64,000 nt of DNA from JADGGV01 sp035715725 (GCA_035715725.1 DASTKT010000140.1:35839-99838), one strand, 5' to 3'. Counted from the stretch's first letter, positions 38,608 to 47,715 are shown. Numbers and translations are program-made. Notes: generated by a model not told the origin, from the sequence alone.

Positions 38608-39405
38608 TCACGCCGCGGCCTGCGCGGTCCAGGCGGGGACGGAGACGGTGTCGGCGTCGTCCAGGACGCGGTTCGGATTCTCCACCAGGAGCAGGCGCGC
38701 CTGCTCGGCGGCGCCGCGGCGCGCGAGCAGCTCGCCGACGCGGCGAGGCGAGACCTGGCGGTTGTCGGCGTGGTGGTCGGTGCCGAGCAGGTCGACCACG
38801 CCGTCGGCCAGGAGCCGCCACGCCAGGTCGCGGATCTCCCGGCCATAGTCCCCGAGCAAGCTGCCGTCGTTGACCTGGAGGAGCGCGCCGGCCTCCCTCC
38901 AGCCGCGGATCGTCTCCGGCGGCATGTAGCCGCCCCGGTACCGGTAGCGCTCCGGGTGGGCGACGATGGGTCTCCGTCCCGCGCTCCGCACGACGCGGAC
39001 GACATCGCGCAGGTCGCCCTCGGGGTCGAAGCCGAACTCGATGAGTGCGTAGCTCGTCCCGCGCAGCCCGACGCCGTCGACCGCGAACACCATCTCGGCG
39101 ACGTCCGGGTTCGGGACGAGGATCTCCTGGCTGAAGCGGAGCGCGGGGACGTCGTCGCGGCCGTGGCACGCCTGCTCCAGCTCCCGCCATGCGCCCTCGA
39201 GCCGCCGCAGCCGCTCCTCGATGCCGTTCTCCTCGAACGCGAGCCACCCCTGCAGGTGCGAGGACGTAGCCAGGCGCGTCACGCCGTCGGCGCGCAGGAG
39301 CCGGAGGTGGCGCAGCGACTCGTCCAGCGTGCGGGCGCCGTCGTCGACGCCGGGGCAGAGGTGGTTGTGGATGTCGGCCAGGTCCTGGGCGTGGAAGTCG
39401 GTCAT
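38608..39405 (-). CDS. PHP-type tyrosine-protein phosphatase (CpsB/YwqE-like)
   Basis: 265 residues. PHP-fold metal motifs: DIHNHLCPGVDDGA, ATSSHLQG, PIVAHPERYRY, and GTDHHADNR. The CpsB/CapC/YwqE family dephosphorylates tyrosine kinases that control polysaccharide export, so it may regulate envelope sugar production by the nearby LPS cluster (inference). Converges on the second M16 gene with a 24-bp gap. Confidence 0.88.
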   Translation of the reverse strand: MTDFHAQDLADIHNHLCPGVDDGARTLDESLRHLRLLRADGVTRLATSSHLQGWLAFEENGIEERLRRLEGAWRELEQACHGRDDVPALRFSQEILVPNPDVAEMVFAVDGVGLRGTSYALIEFGFDPEGDLRDVVRVVRSAGRRPIVAHPERYRYRGGYMPPETIRGWREAGALLQVNDGSLLGDYGREIRDLAWRLLADGVVDLLGTDHHADNRQVSPRRVGELLARRGAAEQARLLLVENPNRVLDDADTVSVPAWTAQAAA

Positions 39406-39562
39406 CGCGGGTCCGCTACTCGGGTGTACACTGGATTTCGGGAGAATGCATGGGATGGGCCGCGGGCGCCATGCCTCGCGGTCCCTACTCGTAAGGATCG
39501 GCCCGAGCGGCCGCCGCCATGACCCCGCTCGATCGCGGGCGCCCGAACCGCGCCGGCCGGGA

Positions 39563-39591
39563 TTGACGAACCGGCGCCGGCCGTGTCAGAT
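39563..39591 (+). promoter_or_regulatory. Possible promoter of the aldo/keto reductase gene
   Basis: TTGACG (39563-39568), 17-nt spacer, TCAGAT (39586-39591), about 42 bp before the start codon. The -10 box is weak (three of six consensus bases). Confidence 0.35.
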
Positions 39592-39632
39592 CCACGGCAG
39601 CTCACGATGTGGCCCGGTTCCCTGGAGAGACG

Positions 39633-40637
39633 ATGTTCCGCAAGAAGCCGCCAGCCGTCCCCGACGACTCCGCCGTCAGCCGCCGCGGCTTCTTCCGCGC
39701 CTTCGGCGGCCTCGCCGGAATTGCCCGGGACGAGGGCTCGGAGGAAGGGCGCCGGGCGCCGCCGCCGGCGTGGGCGCTGCCGCAGCGGGTTCTCGGGCGC
39801 ACGGGCGTGCCGGTGCCGGTCCTGGGATTCGGCACGGCGTCCCTCGGGCGGAGCGCGTCGGACGAGGCGGCGTACGCGCTGCTCAGCGAGGCGCTGGACC
39901 TGGGCGTGCGGCTGATCGACACGGCGTCGCCGGAGGGCGGCTACGGGCGGGCGCACCTCCAGGTGGCTCAGGTGCTGCGCCGGCGCCGGAGCGAGGTGAT
40001 CCTGACGACGAAGGTCTTCGAGCCGGATGCGGCCGCGGGGCGGCGAATGCTCGAGCGCAGCCTCGAGGAGCTGGGGACCGAGCAGGTGGACGTGCTGTAC
40101 GTGCACTCGCTCGGCCACGACCGGATGGACCCGGCGGTGGTCTTCGGGCCGGACGGCGTCATGCGCATGGCCATGGAGGCAAAGCGCGAGGGGCTCGCCC
40201 GCTTCGTCGGCGTGACCGCGCACAGCCGCCCGGCGCGCGTGCTGCGCGCGCTGCGCGAGTACGACATCGACGTGCTCATGACCGCCGCCAACTTCTTCGA
40301 CGTGCACACGTACGATTTCGAGGGGAGCATCTGGCCCGTGGCCCGCGAGAAGGGCGTCGGACTGGTCGCGATGAAGGTCTTCGGCGGCACGATGGAAGAC
40401 CGGCCGACGCCGGCGTTGCTCCCGCGCCACTGGCACGAGCGGGCGTTCCGCTACGCGCTCTCGCTGGAGGGGTGCGCCGCCGCCGTCGTCGGGATGGTGG
40501 ACCGGCGAGAGCTGCACGAGAACGTGCAGCGGGCGCGCGCGTTCGCGCCGCTGACCGAGCCGGAGCGGGAGAGCCTGGCGCAGGACGGCCGGCGCTTCGC
40601 CGAGGATTGGGGCGCGCACCTCGGCCCGGTGGAGTGA
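39633..40637 (+). CDS. Aldo/keto reductase with Tat-like N-terminus
   Basis: 334 residues from the ATG at 39633 (GGAGAG ribosome site). The N-terminus has SRRGFFRAFGG, a twin-arginine-like motif but with little hydrophobic core. (beta/alpha)8 AKR features: LGFGTASLGRS, LIDTASPEGGYG with Tyr, TTKVF Lys region, VDVLYVHSLG and LEGCAAAVVGMVD, the latter with the usual AKR C-terminal block. NAD(P)H-dependent reduction of a carbonyl, or a protein role in the Mlr/YeaE-like group; substrate unknown. Confidence 0.87.
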   Translation: MFRKKPPAVPDDSAVSRRGFFRAFGGLAGIARDEGSEEGRRAPPPAWALPQRVLGRTGVPVPVLGFGTASLGRSASDEAAYALLSEALDLGVRLIDTASPEGGYGRAHLQVAQVLRRRRSEVILTTKVFEPDAAAGRRMLERSLEELGTEQVDVLYVHSLGHDRMDPAVVFGPDGVMRMAMEAKREGLARFVGVTAHSRPARVLRALREYDIDVLMTAANFFDVHTYDFEGSIWPVAREKGVGLVAMKVFGGTMEDRPTPALLPRHWHERAFRYALSLEGCAAAVVGMVDRRELHENVQRARAFAPLTEPERESLAQDGRRFAEDWGAHLGPVE

Positions 40638-40763
40638 GCGGCGGTCGGCGGCTCGCGCGGCCTCCCGAGCGGGCGCGCCGGAAGCCGCGCCGCCGGGCGG
40701 CCCGCGCTTGCCTGCCGTCCCGGGCTCGCCGATCTTCTGGCGAGTCAACGGAATGGAGGTCCC

Positions 40764-41213
40764 GTGATCGTCCGTCGTTTCGGCAGCTCCGTCGGCAGCG
40801 TCGTGCCGGCCTTCAACGCCCTCGCGCTGACGGAGATCGTCTTCGCGCGGGCGCCGGGGCTTTCGATGCCCGCCACGGAGTTCTTCGAGTCGTACGAGCG
40901 GGTCGGTGAGAAGGAGCTGCGCGCCGAGACCGAGGGCGACGTCCAGCTCACCGCGGAGGAGCAGCTCCTGGACCGGCTGCGCGCGGAGCTGGAGGCGGCG
41001 GAGGCCGCGCTGGGCCCGGGCGAGGTGCTGCTCATCGAGAGCGAGCCCGGGCGCGACTACCCGAAGACCCGCGAGCACACCGACACGCTCGTCGTCGAGG
41101 GCGAGAACCGCCTCTACTTCCACTGGCGCGTGGACCCGCCGCTGCGGGTCGGAATCTTCAGGCCGAGAGGTGCCGCTGGCGACGTCGGCGCGGACGGAGC
41201 GGATGCCGTCTAG
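40764..41213 (+). CDS. Conserved hypothetical protein, 149 residues
   Basis: GTG start with an ATGGAGG ribosome site. Begins MIVRRFGSSVGSVVPAFNALALTEIVF; then a charged, coiled-coil-prone helix (LTAEEQLLDRLRAELEAAEAALGPGEV) and a beta-rich end with RLYFHWRVDPPLRVGIF. No transmembrane segment. I recognise no family. It follows the reductase gene by 126 bp and precedes the Kdo kinase; a shared transcript is possible. Confidence 0.6.
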   Translation: MIVRRFGSSVGSVVPAFNALALTEIVFARAPGLSMPATEFFESYERVGEKELRAETEGDVQLTAEEQLLDRLRAELEAAEAALGPGEVLLIESEPGRDYPKTREHTDTLVVEGENRLYFHWRVDPPLRVGIFRPRGAAGDVGADGADAV

Positions 41214-41266
41214 CGACGCCGGCCATCGGACGCGTCTTCGCCGCGCTCGCCGCTGAGTCCGTCCCG

Positions 41267-42067
41267 ATGCCATCCCAGCCGGAGCCGGCGCTTCCGCGCC
41301 AGGTCGGCGCGCGCGTTCCCCGCGGGCTGCCCGCGGGGTACGTCGCGGGCGAGCGAGGTGGCGCCCTCGTCGTCGCCCTGGCCGAGGCCTGGACGGCCGC
41401 GGCCGCGGGGGTCGAGGCGGCGGGCTCGCTCTTCGGCTGGGCGTCGAAGCGGCCGGGCGCGCGGGCGCTGGCCGGCCGGGGGACGGCGTACGCCGTGCCG
41501 GCGCCGGGCGGCGGGCACTGGGTGGTCCGGCACTACCGGCGCGGCGGCGCGGTGGCGCGCTGGCTCGGCGACCGCTACCGGCGGCGCGGCGAGCCGCGCC
41601 CGCTGGCGGAGCTGCGGGCCAGCGTCGCGGCGCGGGAGCGGGGCGTGCCGACCCCGGAAGTCGTCGCGCTGGCGGTCTATCCGGCCGGGCGCTTCTACCG
41701 CGCCGACATCGCGACGCGGGAGGTGCCGGCCGCGCGGGACCTGGCGGCGCTGCTCTGGGCGGAGCCGGCGGCCGGCGGCGCGGAGGAGCGTCTCGCCGCG
41801 TGCGCCGCGGCCGGCCGACTGCTGCGCCTGCTCGGCGAGCGCGGCGTCGTGCACCGCGACCTGAACGTCAAGAACATCGTGCTCGAGGGAGACCCCGCCG
41901 CGCCCGGCGCATGGGTCCTGGACCTGGACGGCTGCCGCGTCGTGCGGCGCGCGTCGTGGCGGCAGCGCCGGGCCATGCGAGAGCGGCTGCGCCGCTCCGT
42001 CCGGAAATGGGAGGCGCGGACCGGCCGGCGCCTCGCGGAGGCCGAGAGGAAGTTGTTGGATGGCTGA
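41267..42067 (+). CDS. Kdo kinase / lipopolysaccharide kinase (WaaP/KdkA family)
   Basis: 266 residues. Protein-kinase-like fold with catalytic loop VVHRDLNVKNIVL (His196, Asp198, Asn201 region) and metal-binding VLDLDGCRVV. ATP-site RHYRRGGAVARWL and the RRxGEPRPLAEL segment are typical of the KdkA branch that phosphorylates Kdo in LPS with a single Kdo. Overlaps the next gene, a heptosyltransferase-like enzyme, by 8 bp, which supports a role in inner-core LPS. Substrate is inferred from family and context. Confidence 0.85.
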   Translation: MPSQPEPALPRQVGARVPRGLPAGYVAGERGGALVVALAEAWTAAAAGVEAAGSLFGWASKRPGARALAGRGTAYAVPAPGGGHWVVRHYRRGGAVARWLGDRYRRRGEPRPLAELRASVAARERGVPTPEVVALAVYPAGRFYRADIATREVPAARDLAALLWAEPAAGGAEERLAACAAAGRLLRLLGERGVVHRDLNVKNIVLEGDPAAPGAWVLDLDGCRVVRRASWRQRRAMRERLRRSVRKWEARTGRRLAEAERKLLDG

Positions 42068-43133
42068 GATGGAGCTGCGCTTCCCGGAGGCGCGCGAGAT
42101 CGGGATCCTGATGCTGAGCGCGCTCGGCGACGCGGTGCACGTGCTCCCCGTGGCGAACGCGCTCCGCCGGGCGTACCCCGACTCCCGGATCACGTGGATC
42201 GTCCAGCCGGTGCCGCACCGGCTGGTGGCGGGGCATCCCGCGGTCGACGACTTCGTCGTCTTCCACCGGCGGCGAGGTGTCGAGGCGTGGCGCTCCTACG
42301 CCGAGCTGCGGGAGCGGCTGAGCGCCCGCCGCTTCGACGTGCTCCTGGCGCTGCAGGTCTACTTCAAGGCCGGGTTGATCGCGGCCATGGCGCCGGCGGC
42401 CGCGAAGGTCGGCTTCGACCGGGCCCGCGCCCGCGACCTCAACTGGCTGTTCACGAGCCACCGGATCCCGCCGCACCCCGTCCAACACGTGCAGGACCAG
42501 TATTTCGAGTTCCTGGAGTATCTCGGCATCGATCCCGCGCCGGTGGAGTGGCGGATCCGGCTGTCGGAGGCGGAGCGGGCCGCGCAGGCGGCGTTCTTCG
42601 GCGGGCTGGACCGGCCGGCCGCCGCCATCGTCGTCGGCACGAGCAAGCCGCAGAAGAACTGGGCGCCGGAGCGGTACGCCCGCGTGGCCGCCGCGCTCGA
42701 GAGCGACTTCGGGCTGCGCCCCGTCATCGTCGGCGGACCGTCGGCGGCCGAGGCCGCGATCGCGCGGACGATCGAGCGGACGAGCGGCGCCCGCGTCGTG
42801 AACGCCCTCGGCGACGACGTGCGGAAGCTCGTCTGGCTCCTCGACGCCGCCCGCGTCGTCGTCAGCCCGGATACCGGGCCGCTCCACCTGGCCCGCGCGC
42901 TCGACACCCCCGTCGTCGGCCTCTACGGCTACACGAACCCGAAGCGCTACGGCCCGTACCGCCGCTTCACCGAGCTGGTCGTGGACGGCTACGCCCGCCA
43001 TCCCGGCGAGGACTACCCGGCGAGCATGGAGCATCGCGAGGGGGGGATGGAGCGGGTCGGCGTGGACGCGGTGCTGGGGAAGGTCGAGCTGGCGTTGCGG
43101 ACGACGGCTGCGGGGCGGGGGACGACGGGGTAA
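42060..43133 (+). CDS. Glycosyltransferase family 9 (heptosyltransferase-like)
   Basis: 357 residues. GT9 features: LMLSALGDAVHVLPVANALRRAYPDSRITW, HPAVDDFVVFHRRR, GFDRARARDLNWLF, ADP-sugar site VVGTSKPQKNWAPERYA, SPDTGPLHLARALDTPVVGLYG. Adds heptose or a related sugar to the LPS core. Starts within the 3' end of the Kdo kinase gene and is closely similar in length and layout to the GT9 at 52706. Confidence 0.92.
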   Translation: MAEMELRFPEAREIGILMLSALGDAVHVLPVANALRRAYPDSRITWIVQPVPHRLVAGHPAVDDFVVFHRRRGVEAWRSYAELRERLSARRFDVLLALQVYFKAGLIAAMAPAAAKVGFDRARARDLNWLFTSHRIPPHPVQHVQDQYFEFLEYLGIDPAPVEWRIRLSEAERAAQAAFFGGLDRPAAAIVVGTSKPQKNWAPERYARVAAALESDFGLRPVIVGGPSAAEAAIARTIERTSGARVVNALGDDVRKLVWLLDAARVVVSPDTGPLHLARALDTPVVGLYGYTNPKRYGPYRRFTELVVDGYARHPGEDYPASMEHREGGMERVGVDAVLGKVELALRTTAAGRGTTG

Positions 43134-43167
43134 GGCGGCGCCGGCCGCCGCAAGCCGTTCCCGCTCT

Positions 43168-43267
43168 CGCTTACGCTCCCGCTCCCGGGACATCCTCGCG
43201 CCGGACTGGCCAACGGCGGTCACGGACGCCGAAGCGCTTGGGTTTCCCGGGAGCGGGAGCGTAAGCG
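43168..43267. repeat. Snap-back element C: 23-bp inverted repeat
   Basis: 43168-43190 and 43245-43267 are perfect reverse complements made of GGGAGC-type units, around a 54-bp core, in the gap between two convergent genes. It may double as their terminator. The core ends in CGAAGCG...GGTTTCC, weakly like the 3' part of the core in element B. Confidence 0.7.
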
Positions 43268-43283
43268 GGTACTTGCCGGCTCT

Positions 43284-44189
43284 CTACGGCTGCAGCTCGA
43301 TGTTGTAATTCGTCGTGAACTCCAGGAACTTCGACACGTCCAGCACCGTCGGCCCGGTCATGGAGATGCTCCGCGAGCCCGTCCGCGTCACCCCCGGCAG
43401 ATAGGCGAGCAGCTCCGCGGGCCGGTAGCTCTTGAGCGCGAGGTCGAGGCGCACCGGCCGCTGGAGCACGTACGGGCGGAGCGAGGCGCGCCGCGCCAGC
43501 GCGGTCCGCGCGCGCTCCCGGATGAGCGCCTGCGCGGCCTCCGGCGTCATCGTCTCCGCGGCGTGGAAGCCGATCGCCCGCTTGACGACCGCGCCCTCGA
43601 TCGGACCGAGCAGCTTCTGGATCTCGGCCACCGCCGCATCGTCGCCGGAGACCATGACCACGGGCACGCCGAAGTGCCCGGCGATGGCGGCGTTGATCCC
43701 CGCCTCGGGCATCGGCGTCCCGTTCAGCGCGACCTGCGTGATGTTCGCGCTCGAGATCGTGTGCGCGCGCACGCCCGTCGGGTTCACGCTGGAGGCGTGG
43801 TAGCCGATGAAGATGGCGGCGTCGAACGTCGAATCGATCCCCTCCATCATCATGAGCGGGCGCGGCCAGGAGCGGACGACCCGCACGTCCGCCGGCAGCT
43901 TCTCGATGAGCAGGCTCTCGCCGTTGCCGTGCGAGTCGGAGACGACGATCTCGGTCGCGCCGGCGGCCTTCGCGCCGTCGATGGCGGCCGCGACCTCCCG
44001 CGTCATGAACTCGCGGAATCGGTCGTACTCGAAGCCCGTCGGGCCGAGCTGGTCCCCGGTGACGACGCCCGCGATCCCCTCCATGTCCGCGGAGATGTAG
44101 ACCTTCAACTTGCCGCGCTGTGCCTGCGCGCGGCCGGGGAGGAGGACGCACAGCAGGGCAAGGGCGAACCAGGGCACGGCTCGGCGCAT
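43284..44189 (-). CDS. M55-family D-aminopeptidase (DppA-like), secreted
   Basis: 301 residues from the ATG at 44189, with GGAGCCCG upstream; a long read-through frame beyond it is antisense. Signal peptide (VPWFALALLCVLLPGRAQAQ). Zinc site elements YISADMEGIAGV, VVSDSHGNG, FIGYHASS and GINAAIAGHFGVPVVMVSGDDA. Self-compartmentalising DppA cleaves D-Ala-D-Ala-type peptides; here it is exported, and probably recycles wall peptides. Divergent from the J-domain/TonB gene. Confidence 0.93.
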   Translation of the reverse strand: MRRAVPWFALALLCVLLPGRAQAQRGKLKVYISADMEGIAGVVTGDQLGPTGFEYDRFREFMTREVAAAIDGAKAAGATEIVVSDSHGNGESLLIEKLPADVRVVRSWPRPLMMMEGIDSTFDAAIFIGYHASSVNPTGVRAHTISSANITQVALNGTPMPEAGINAAIAGHFGVPVVMVSGDDAAVAEIQKLLGPIEGAVVKRAIGFHAAETMTPEAAQALIRERARTALARRASLRPYVLQRPVRLDLALKSYRPAELLAYLPGVTRTGSRSISMTGPTVLDVSKFLEFTTNYNIELQP

Positions 44190-44327
44190 GACGGGCTCCG
44201 TCGCTCGGGTGAAGTGTTCAGGGAATGGGACCGAATATACTGTAAGCGACGTCGCTCCGGGAACGCCCGCCGGCAGCGCTCGGGCCGCACGGTCATCGCC
44301 CACATCATTCCCGTGGATCCTCCGCTC

Positions 44328-46007
44328 ATGGACTCTCGCGAGCGCCATCTGAGCACCCTCGGGCTCGGCCCCGACGCCTCGCTCGAGGAGGTGAAGCGCG
44401 CGTACCGCGAGCTGACCAAGCGCTGGCACCCGGATCGCTTCGCGAACGACCCATCGCGCCAGGCGGAGGCCACCGAAAAGCTGCGGCGGATCGTCGAGGC
44501 GTACCGCGCACTCACCCGCCGGCCGCGGACCTCCACGCCCGGCCACGCCGTCATCGTGCCGCCCCGGCCGCAAGCGCCCGGCACGCGCGTACGCCGCAGA
44601 GCGGACGAGACGCGCGCGGCGTTCGTGCGGCCGTCGGCCCCGCCGCCGTCCCGCGAGCACGTGGCGGCGCCGGCGCCCTCGCCCCGGCGACTGCTGGCGG
44701 CGCGCCTCACCGCCCGCGCCGGGGTCCTCTTCGCCCTCGCCCTCGGACTCCTGGTCCTCCTGCGACTCCCGCGCCCCGCCGGGCTCGGCGCTCTCTCCGT
44801 CCTGCTCGCCGTGGCGGGCGGTGCGCTCGGCGCCTGGCTCGTGGCCGACCACGGCGGCGTCCGGCGGCTGCTCGGCGTCGGACGCGCCGACGGCGCGCTG
44901 ACCGCGGCCCTCGCCCTGCTCCTCTTCGGCGGCCTGGCTGTCCTCGGCCGCGTCGCACCCTTCGCGTTCGTCGCCCCGGACCAGGCGTATCCGGTCTACT
45001 CGTGGGGCGGTGTGGGCGGCGGTGCGGTGGACGGCGGGGTGCCCGAGGGGGACGAGCGTGGTGGGGCGGCGGGGCGCCGGGGCTCCGAGCGCGGCGCGTC
45101 GGGTGCGACGCGTTCCGGCGGCGAGGCGTCGCGCGCAACGGCCGCGGACCGAGGCGCCGCCGCCCGGACCGCGCGTGGCGGCCGCGCCGGCGAAGCGCCG
45201 GCGCACGCGAGCGGGACGGCGCCGGCCGCCCAGACCAAGCCGGCCGCCGGCCGGACCAAGCCGGCCGCCGCCCAGACCAAGCCGGCCGCCGTCAGGACCG
45301 CGCCGACTGCCGCCCGGACCGCGCCAGCCGCCCGGACCGCGCCAGCCGCCCGGACCGCGCCGGCCGTCGCGACCGCGCCGGCCGTCGCCCGTCCGGCCAT
45401 CTCTCGTCCGGCCATCTCTCGCCCGGCGCCGGTGAGTCCGCCGGAGGGCGGCCGCCAGACCGCGCCGCCGGCGCCGGTCGCGGTCCGGGCGGACGCCGCC
45501 GGAAGTCCCGCTCCCCCCGCGGCGCCAGGCGGCGCCGAGCCGGCGCTCGCGGCCCGGCCGGAGCCGGCCGTCACGGCCGCCCCCACCGCCGCCGTGCCGA
45601 CCGCCGCCCGGCCCGCCCCCGCCGCTCCGGCCGCGAGCGTCGCGGAGCGCGCCGCGCCTGCGCCCCCGGCCCCCGCCCGGGTCGCCGAGGCCGGAGCGGC
45701 GCCGGTCTCCGCCGCGCCGACGCGCGGGCCGATCCTCCTCAACACCCGCGACGTCGGCCTCGCCCTCGACGCGGCGTACCCCGCGGCGCTGCGCCAGGCC
45801 GGGATCGGCGGGACCGTCATCGTGCGCGCGCTCGTCGAGGCGGACGGGAGCGTGCGCCAGGTCGTCGTCCGCCACTCGTCCGGCCGCCCCGAGCTGGACG
45901 AGGCCGCCAGGACGGTCGCCCGCGCCATGTGGTTCTCGCCGGCGCTTCAAGGCAAGCAGGCGACACGCGTCTGGATCCAGTTCCCGGTGGCGTTCGCGGC
46001 GAAGTAG
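44328..46007 (+). CDS. J-domain / TonB C-terminal domain membrane fusion protein
   Basis: 559 residues. Residues ~6-65 are a J-domain (LGLGPDASLEEVKRAYRELT, HPD at 34-36, RIVEAYRALT). Residues ~124-200 hold about three hydrophobic helices, then a ~270-residue Ala/Pro/Arg-rich spacer with TKPAA-type repeats, then a TonB C-terminal domain (PAALRQAGIGGTVIVRALVE, VVRHSSGRPELDEAARTVARAMWFSPALQ, WIQFPVAFA). The J-domain would be cytoplasmic and the TonB domain periplasmic. DnaK co-chaperone and energy-transducer modules in one chain are unusual. No obvious ribosome site; a GTG 15 bp upstream is an alternative. Confidence 0.85.
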   Translation: MDSRERHLSTLGLGPDASLEEVKRAYRELTKRWHPDRFANDPSRQAEATEKLRRIVEAYRALTRRPRTSTPGHAVIVPPRPQAPGTRVRRRADETRAAFVRPSAPPPSREHVAAPAPSPRRLLAARLTARAGVLFALALGLLVLLRLPRPAGLGALSVLLAVAGGALGAWLVADHGGVRRLLGVGRADGALTAALALLLFGGLAVLGRVAPFAFVAPDQAYPVYSWGGVGGGAVDGGVPEGDERGGAAGRRGSERGASGATRSGGEASRATAADRGAAARTARGGRAGEAPAHASGTAPAAQTKPAAGRTKPAAAQTKPAAVRTAPTAARTAPAARTAPAARTAPAVATAPAVARPAISRPAISRPAPVSPPEGGRQTAPPAPVAVRADAAGSPAPPAAPGGAEPALAARPEPAVTAAPTAAVPTAARPAPAAPAASVAERAAPAPPAPARVAEAGAAPVSAAPTRGPILLNTRDVGLALDAAYPAALRQAGIGGTVIVRALVEADGSVRQVVVRHSSGRPELDEAARTVARAMWFSPALQGKQATRVWIQFPVAFAAK

Positions 46008-46119
46008 CCGCGGCGCGGCCGGCGACGAGCTCCCGCCACCCCCTCGACCTCCGCGCCGGATCGGGTGTACCACCCGCGTCGGCCCGTGCGCCCGCCGACG
46101 CGGGGCGCGCGGGGTCGAA

Positions 46120-46149
46120 TTGACGCTCCACCGCGCCGCGTCCTAACTT
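46120..46149 (+). promoter_or_regulatory. Promoter of the porX-like gene
   Basis: TTGACG (46120-46125), 18-nt spacer, TAACTT (46144-46149). The start codon is at 46159, only ten bases past the -10 box, so the transcript would have a leader of a few bases at most. Confidence 0.55.
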
Positions 46150-46158
46150 CAGGTCCCT

Positions 46159-47715
46159 ATGCAGGTCACGCCGAAACGGATCCTCTGGGTAGACGACGAG
46201 GTCGAGCTCTTCGAGCCGCACCTCCTGTTCCTCCGCCAGCGCGGCTACCACGTGGACGCCACCACCAACGGGGATGACGCCCTGGAGCTGGCGCGGCGGG
46301 AGACGTACGACCTCGTGTTGCTGGACGAGCAGATGCCGGGGAAGCGCGGGCTCGAGGTGCTCGCGGAGATCCGGCGGGAGGAGCCGCACGCGCGCTTCGT
46401 CATGGTCACGAAATCGGAGGAGGACCGGACCATGACGGAGGCCATCGGCCGCCGTGTGGACGACTACCTGGTCAAGCCCGCCTCCCCGCGCCAGGTGCTC
46501 TCGGCGGTGACCCGCCTGCTGGAGGGGCCGCAGCTCCTGCAGCAGCGCGCGGCGCAGGACTTCGCGGCCCGCTTCGGCGCGCTCTCGCGCATGCGCGACG
46601 AGGCGCGCACCTGGCAGGACTACTTCGACGTCTACTCCGAGCTCGTGGACTGGGACCTGCGCCTGCACGAGGCGCGGGAGCGCGGCCTCGCCGACAGCGT
46701 GGCCGCGCTGCTGACGGATGTGCGGCGGGAGTTCGGCGCCTACGTCGCCCGGACGTACGAGGAGTGGACGCGGCCGCAGGCGTCGGACCGGCCGCCGCTC
46801 TCGGTGGACGTGGTCGAGCGCTTCGTGGCGCCGCAGGCCGCCCAGGAGCGGCTCCTGTTCGTCATCATCGACTGCCTGCGCCTCGACCAGTGGCGCACGA
46901 TCCGCCCGCTGCTGGCGCCGCTGTTCGACGTGGACGAGCACCTCTACGCGAGCATCCTGCCGACGGCGACGCCCTACTCCCGCAACGCGATCTTCAGCGG
47001 GAAGTACCCGGACGCCCTCGCCCGCGCCTACCCGACGTGGTGGGCGACGGACGAGGGAAGCCTGAACGCCTTCGAGGACCAGCTCTTCGCCGAGCAGCTC
47101 CAGCGCCTGACCGGGCGCAACGTGCCGCTCCACTACGAGAAGATCTTCACCGACCAGGACGGCGACGAGCTGCTCGCCCGCGTCCGGCGCGCCTTCAAGC
47201 AGGGCGGCGTCGTCGCGCTGGTCTTCAACTTCATCGACCTGCTCACGCACGGGCGCAGCGAGAACGCGATCCTGATGGAGGTGGCGCGGGACGTGCCCGC
47301 GCTGCGCGCGCTGACGCGGCAGTGGTTCGAGCACTCGACGGCGTTCCGCGTGCTGCGCGAGGCCGCGGCCGAGCGGATCCCGACCGTGCTCACCACGGAC
47401 CACGGCTCGATCCTGTGCGAGCGGCCGGTCACCGTCTTCGCCCGGCGCGACGCCACCGCCAACCTGCGCTACAAGTTCGGGCAGGACCTGCGCGCGGAGG
47501 TGCCTTCCGCCGTCTTCGCCACCGGCGACGAGAAGGTGCTCCGCCTGCCGAAGGGCTCCCTGGCCACCAACTACCTGCTGGCCATGGAGGACTACTTCTT
47601 CGTCTACCCGACGAAGCTGCGCGAGTACCAGGCGCGCTACCGCGGCTCGTTCCTCCACGGCGGCGTCAGCACCGAGGAGATGATCCTCCCCGTCGCGCTG
47701 CTCCGCCCGCGATGA
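46159..47715 (+). CDS. porX: PorX-like response regulator: receiver domain plus PglZ phosphodiesterase domain
   Basis: 518 residues. The receiver domain (1-~120) has the acidic pocket VDDE, phosphoacceptor Asp56 in LVLLDEQMPG, Thr in MVTKSEED, and Lys in DYLVKPAS. After a helical linker, ~215-518 is a PglZ/alkaline-phosphatase-superfamily domain: metal-binding IIDCLRLDQW, nucleophile Thr region LPTATPYSRNAIFSGKYP, FNFIDLLTHGRSE and TTDHGSI. This is the architecture of PorX, which in Bacteroidota controls type IX secretion and hydrolyses oligonucleotides. The stop overlaps the ABC transporter start (ATGA). Confidence 0.9.
   Translation: MQVTPKRILWVDDEVELFEPHLLFLRQRGYHVDATTNGDDALELARRETYDLVLLDEQMPGKRGLEVLAEIRREEPHARFVMVTKSEEDRTMTEAIGRRVDDYLVKPASPRQVLSAVTRLLEGPQLLQQRAAQDFAARFGALSRMRDEARTWQDYFDVYSELVDWDLRLHEARERGLADSVAALLTDVRREFGAYVARTYEEWTRPQASDRPPLSVDVVERFVAPQAAQERLLFVIIDCLRLDQWRTIRPLLAPLFDVDEHLYASILPTATPYSRNAIFSGKYPDALARAYPTWWATDEGSLNAFEDQLFAEQLQRLTGRNVPLHYEKIFTDQDGDELLARVRRAFKQGGVVALVFNFIDLLTHGRSENAILMEVARDVPALRALTRQWFEHSTAFRVLREAAAERIPTVLTTDHGSILCERPVTVFARRDATANLRYKFGQDLRAEVPSAVFATGDEKVLRLPKGSLATNYLLAMEDYFFVYPTKLREYQARYRGSFLHGGVSTEEMILPVALLRPR

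Noticed and set aside
43284..46073. 929-codon minus-strand frame
   Set aside because: Only 43284-44189 is the M55 gene; the remainder is antisense to the J-domain/TonB gene and is Gly/Arg-rich noise.
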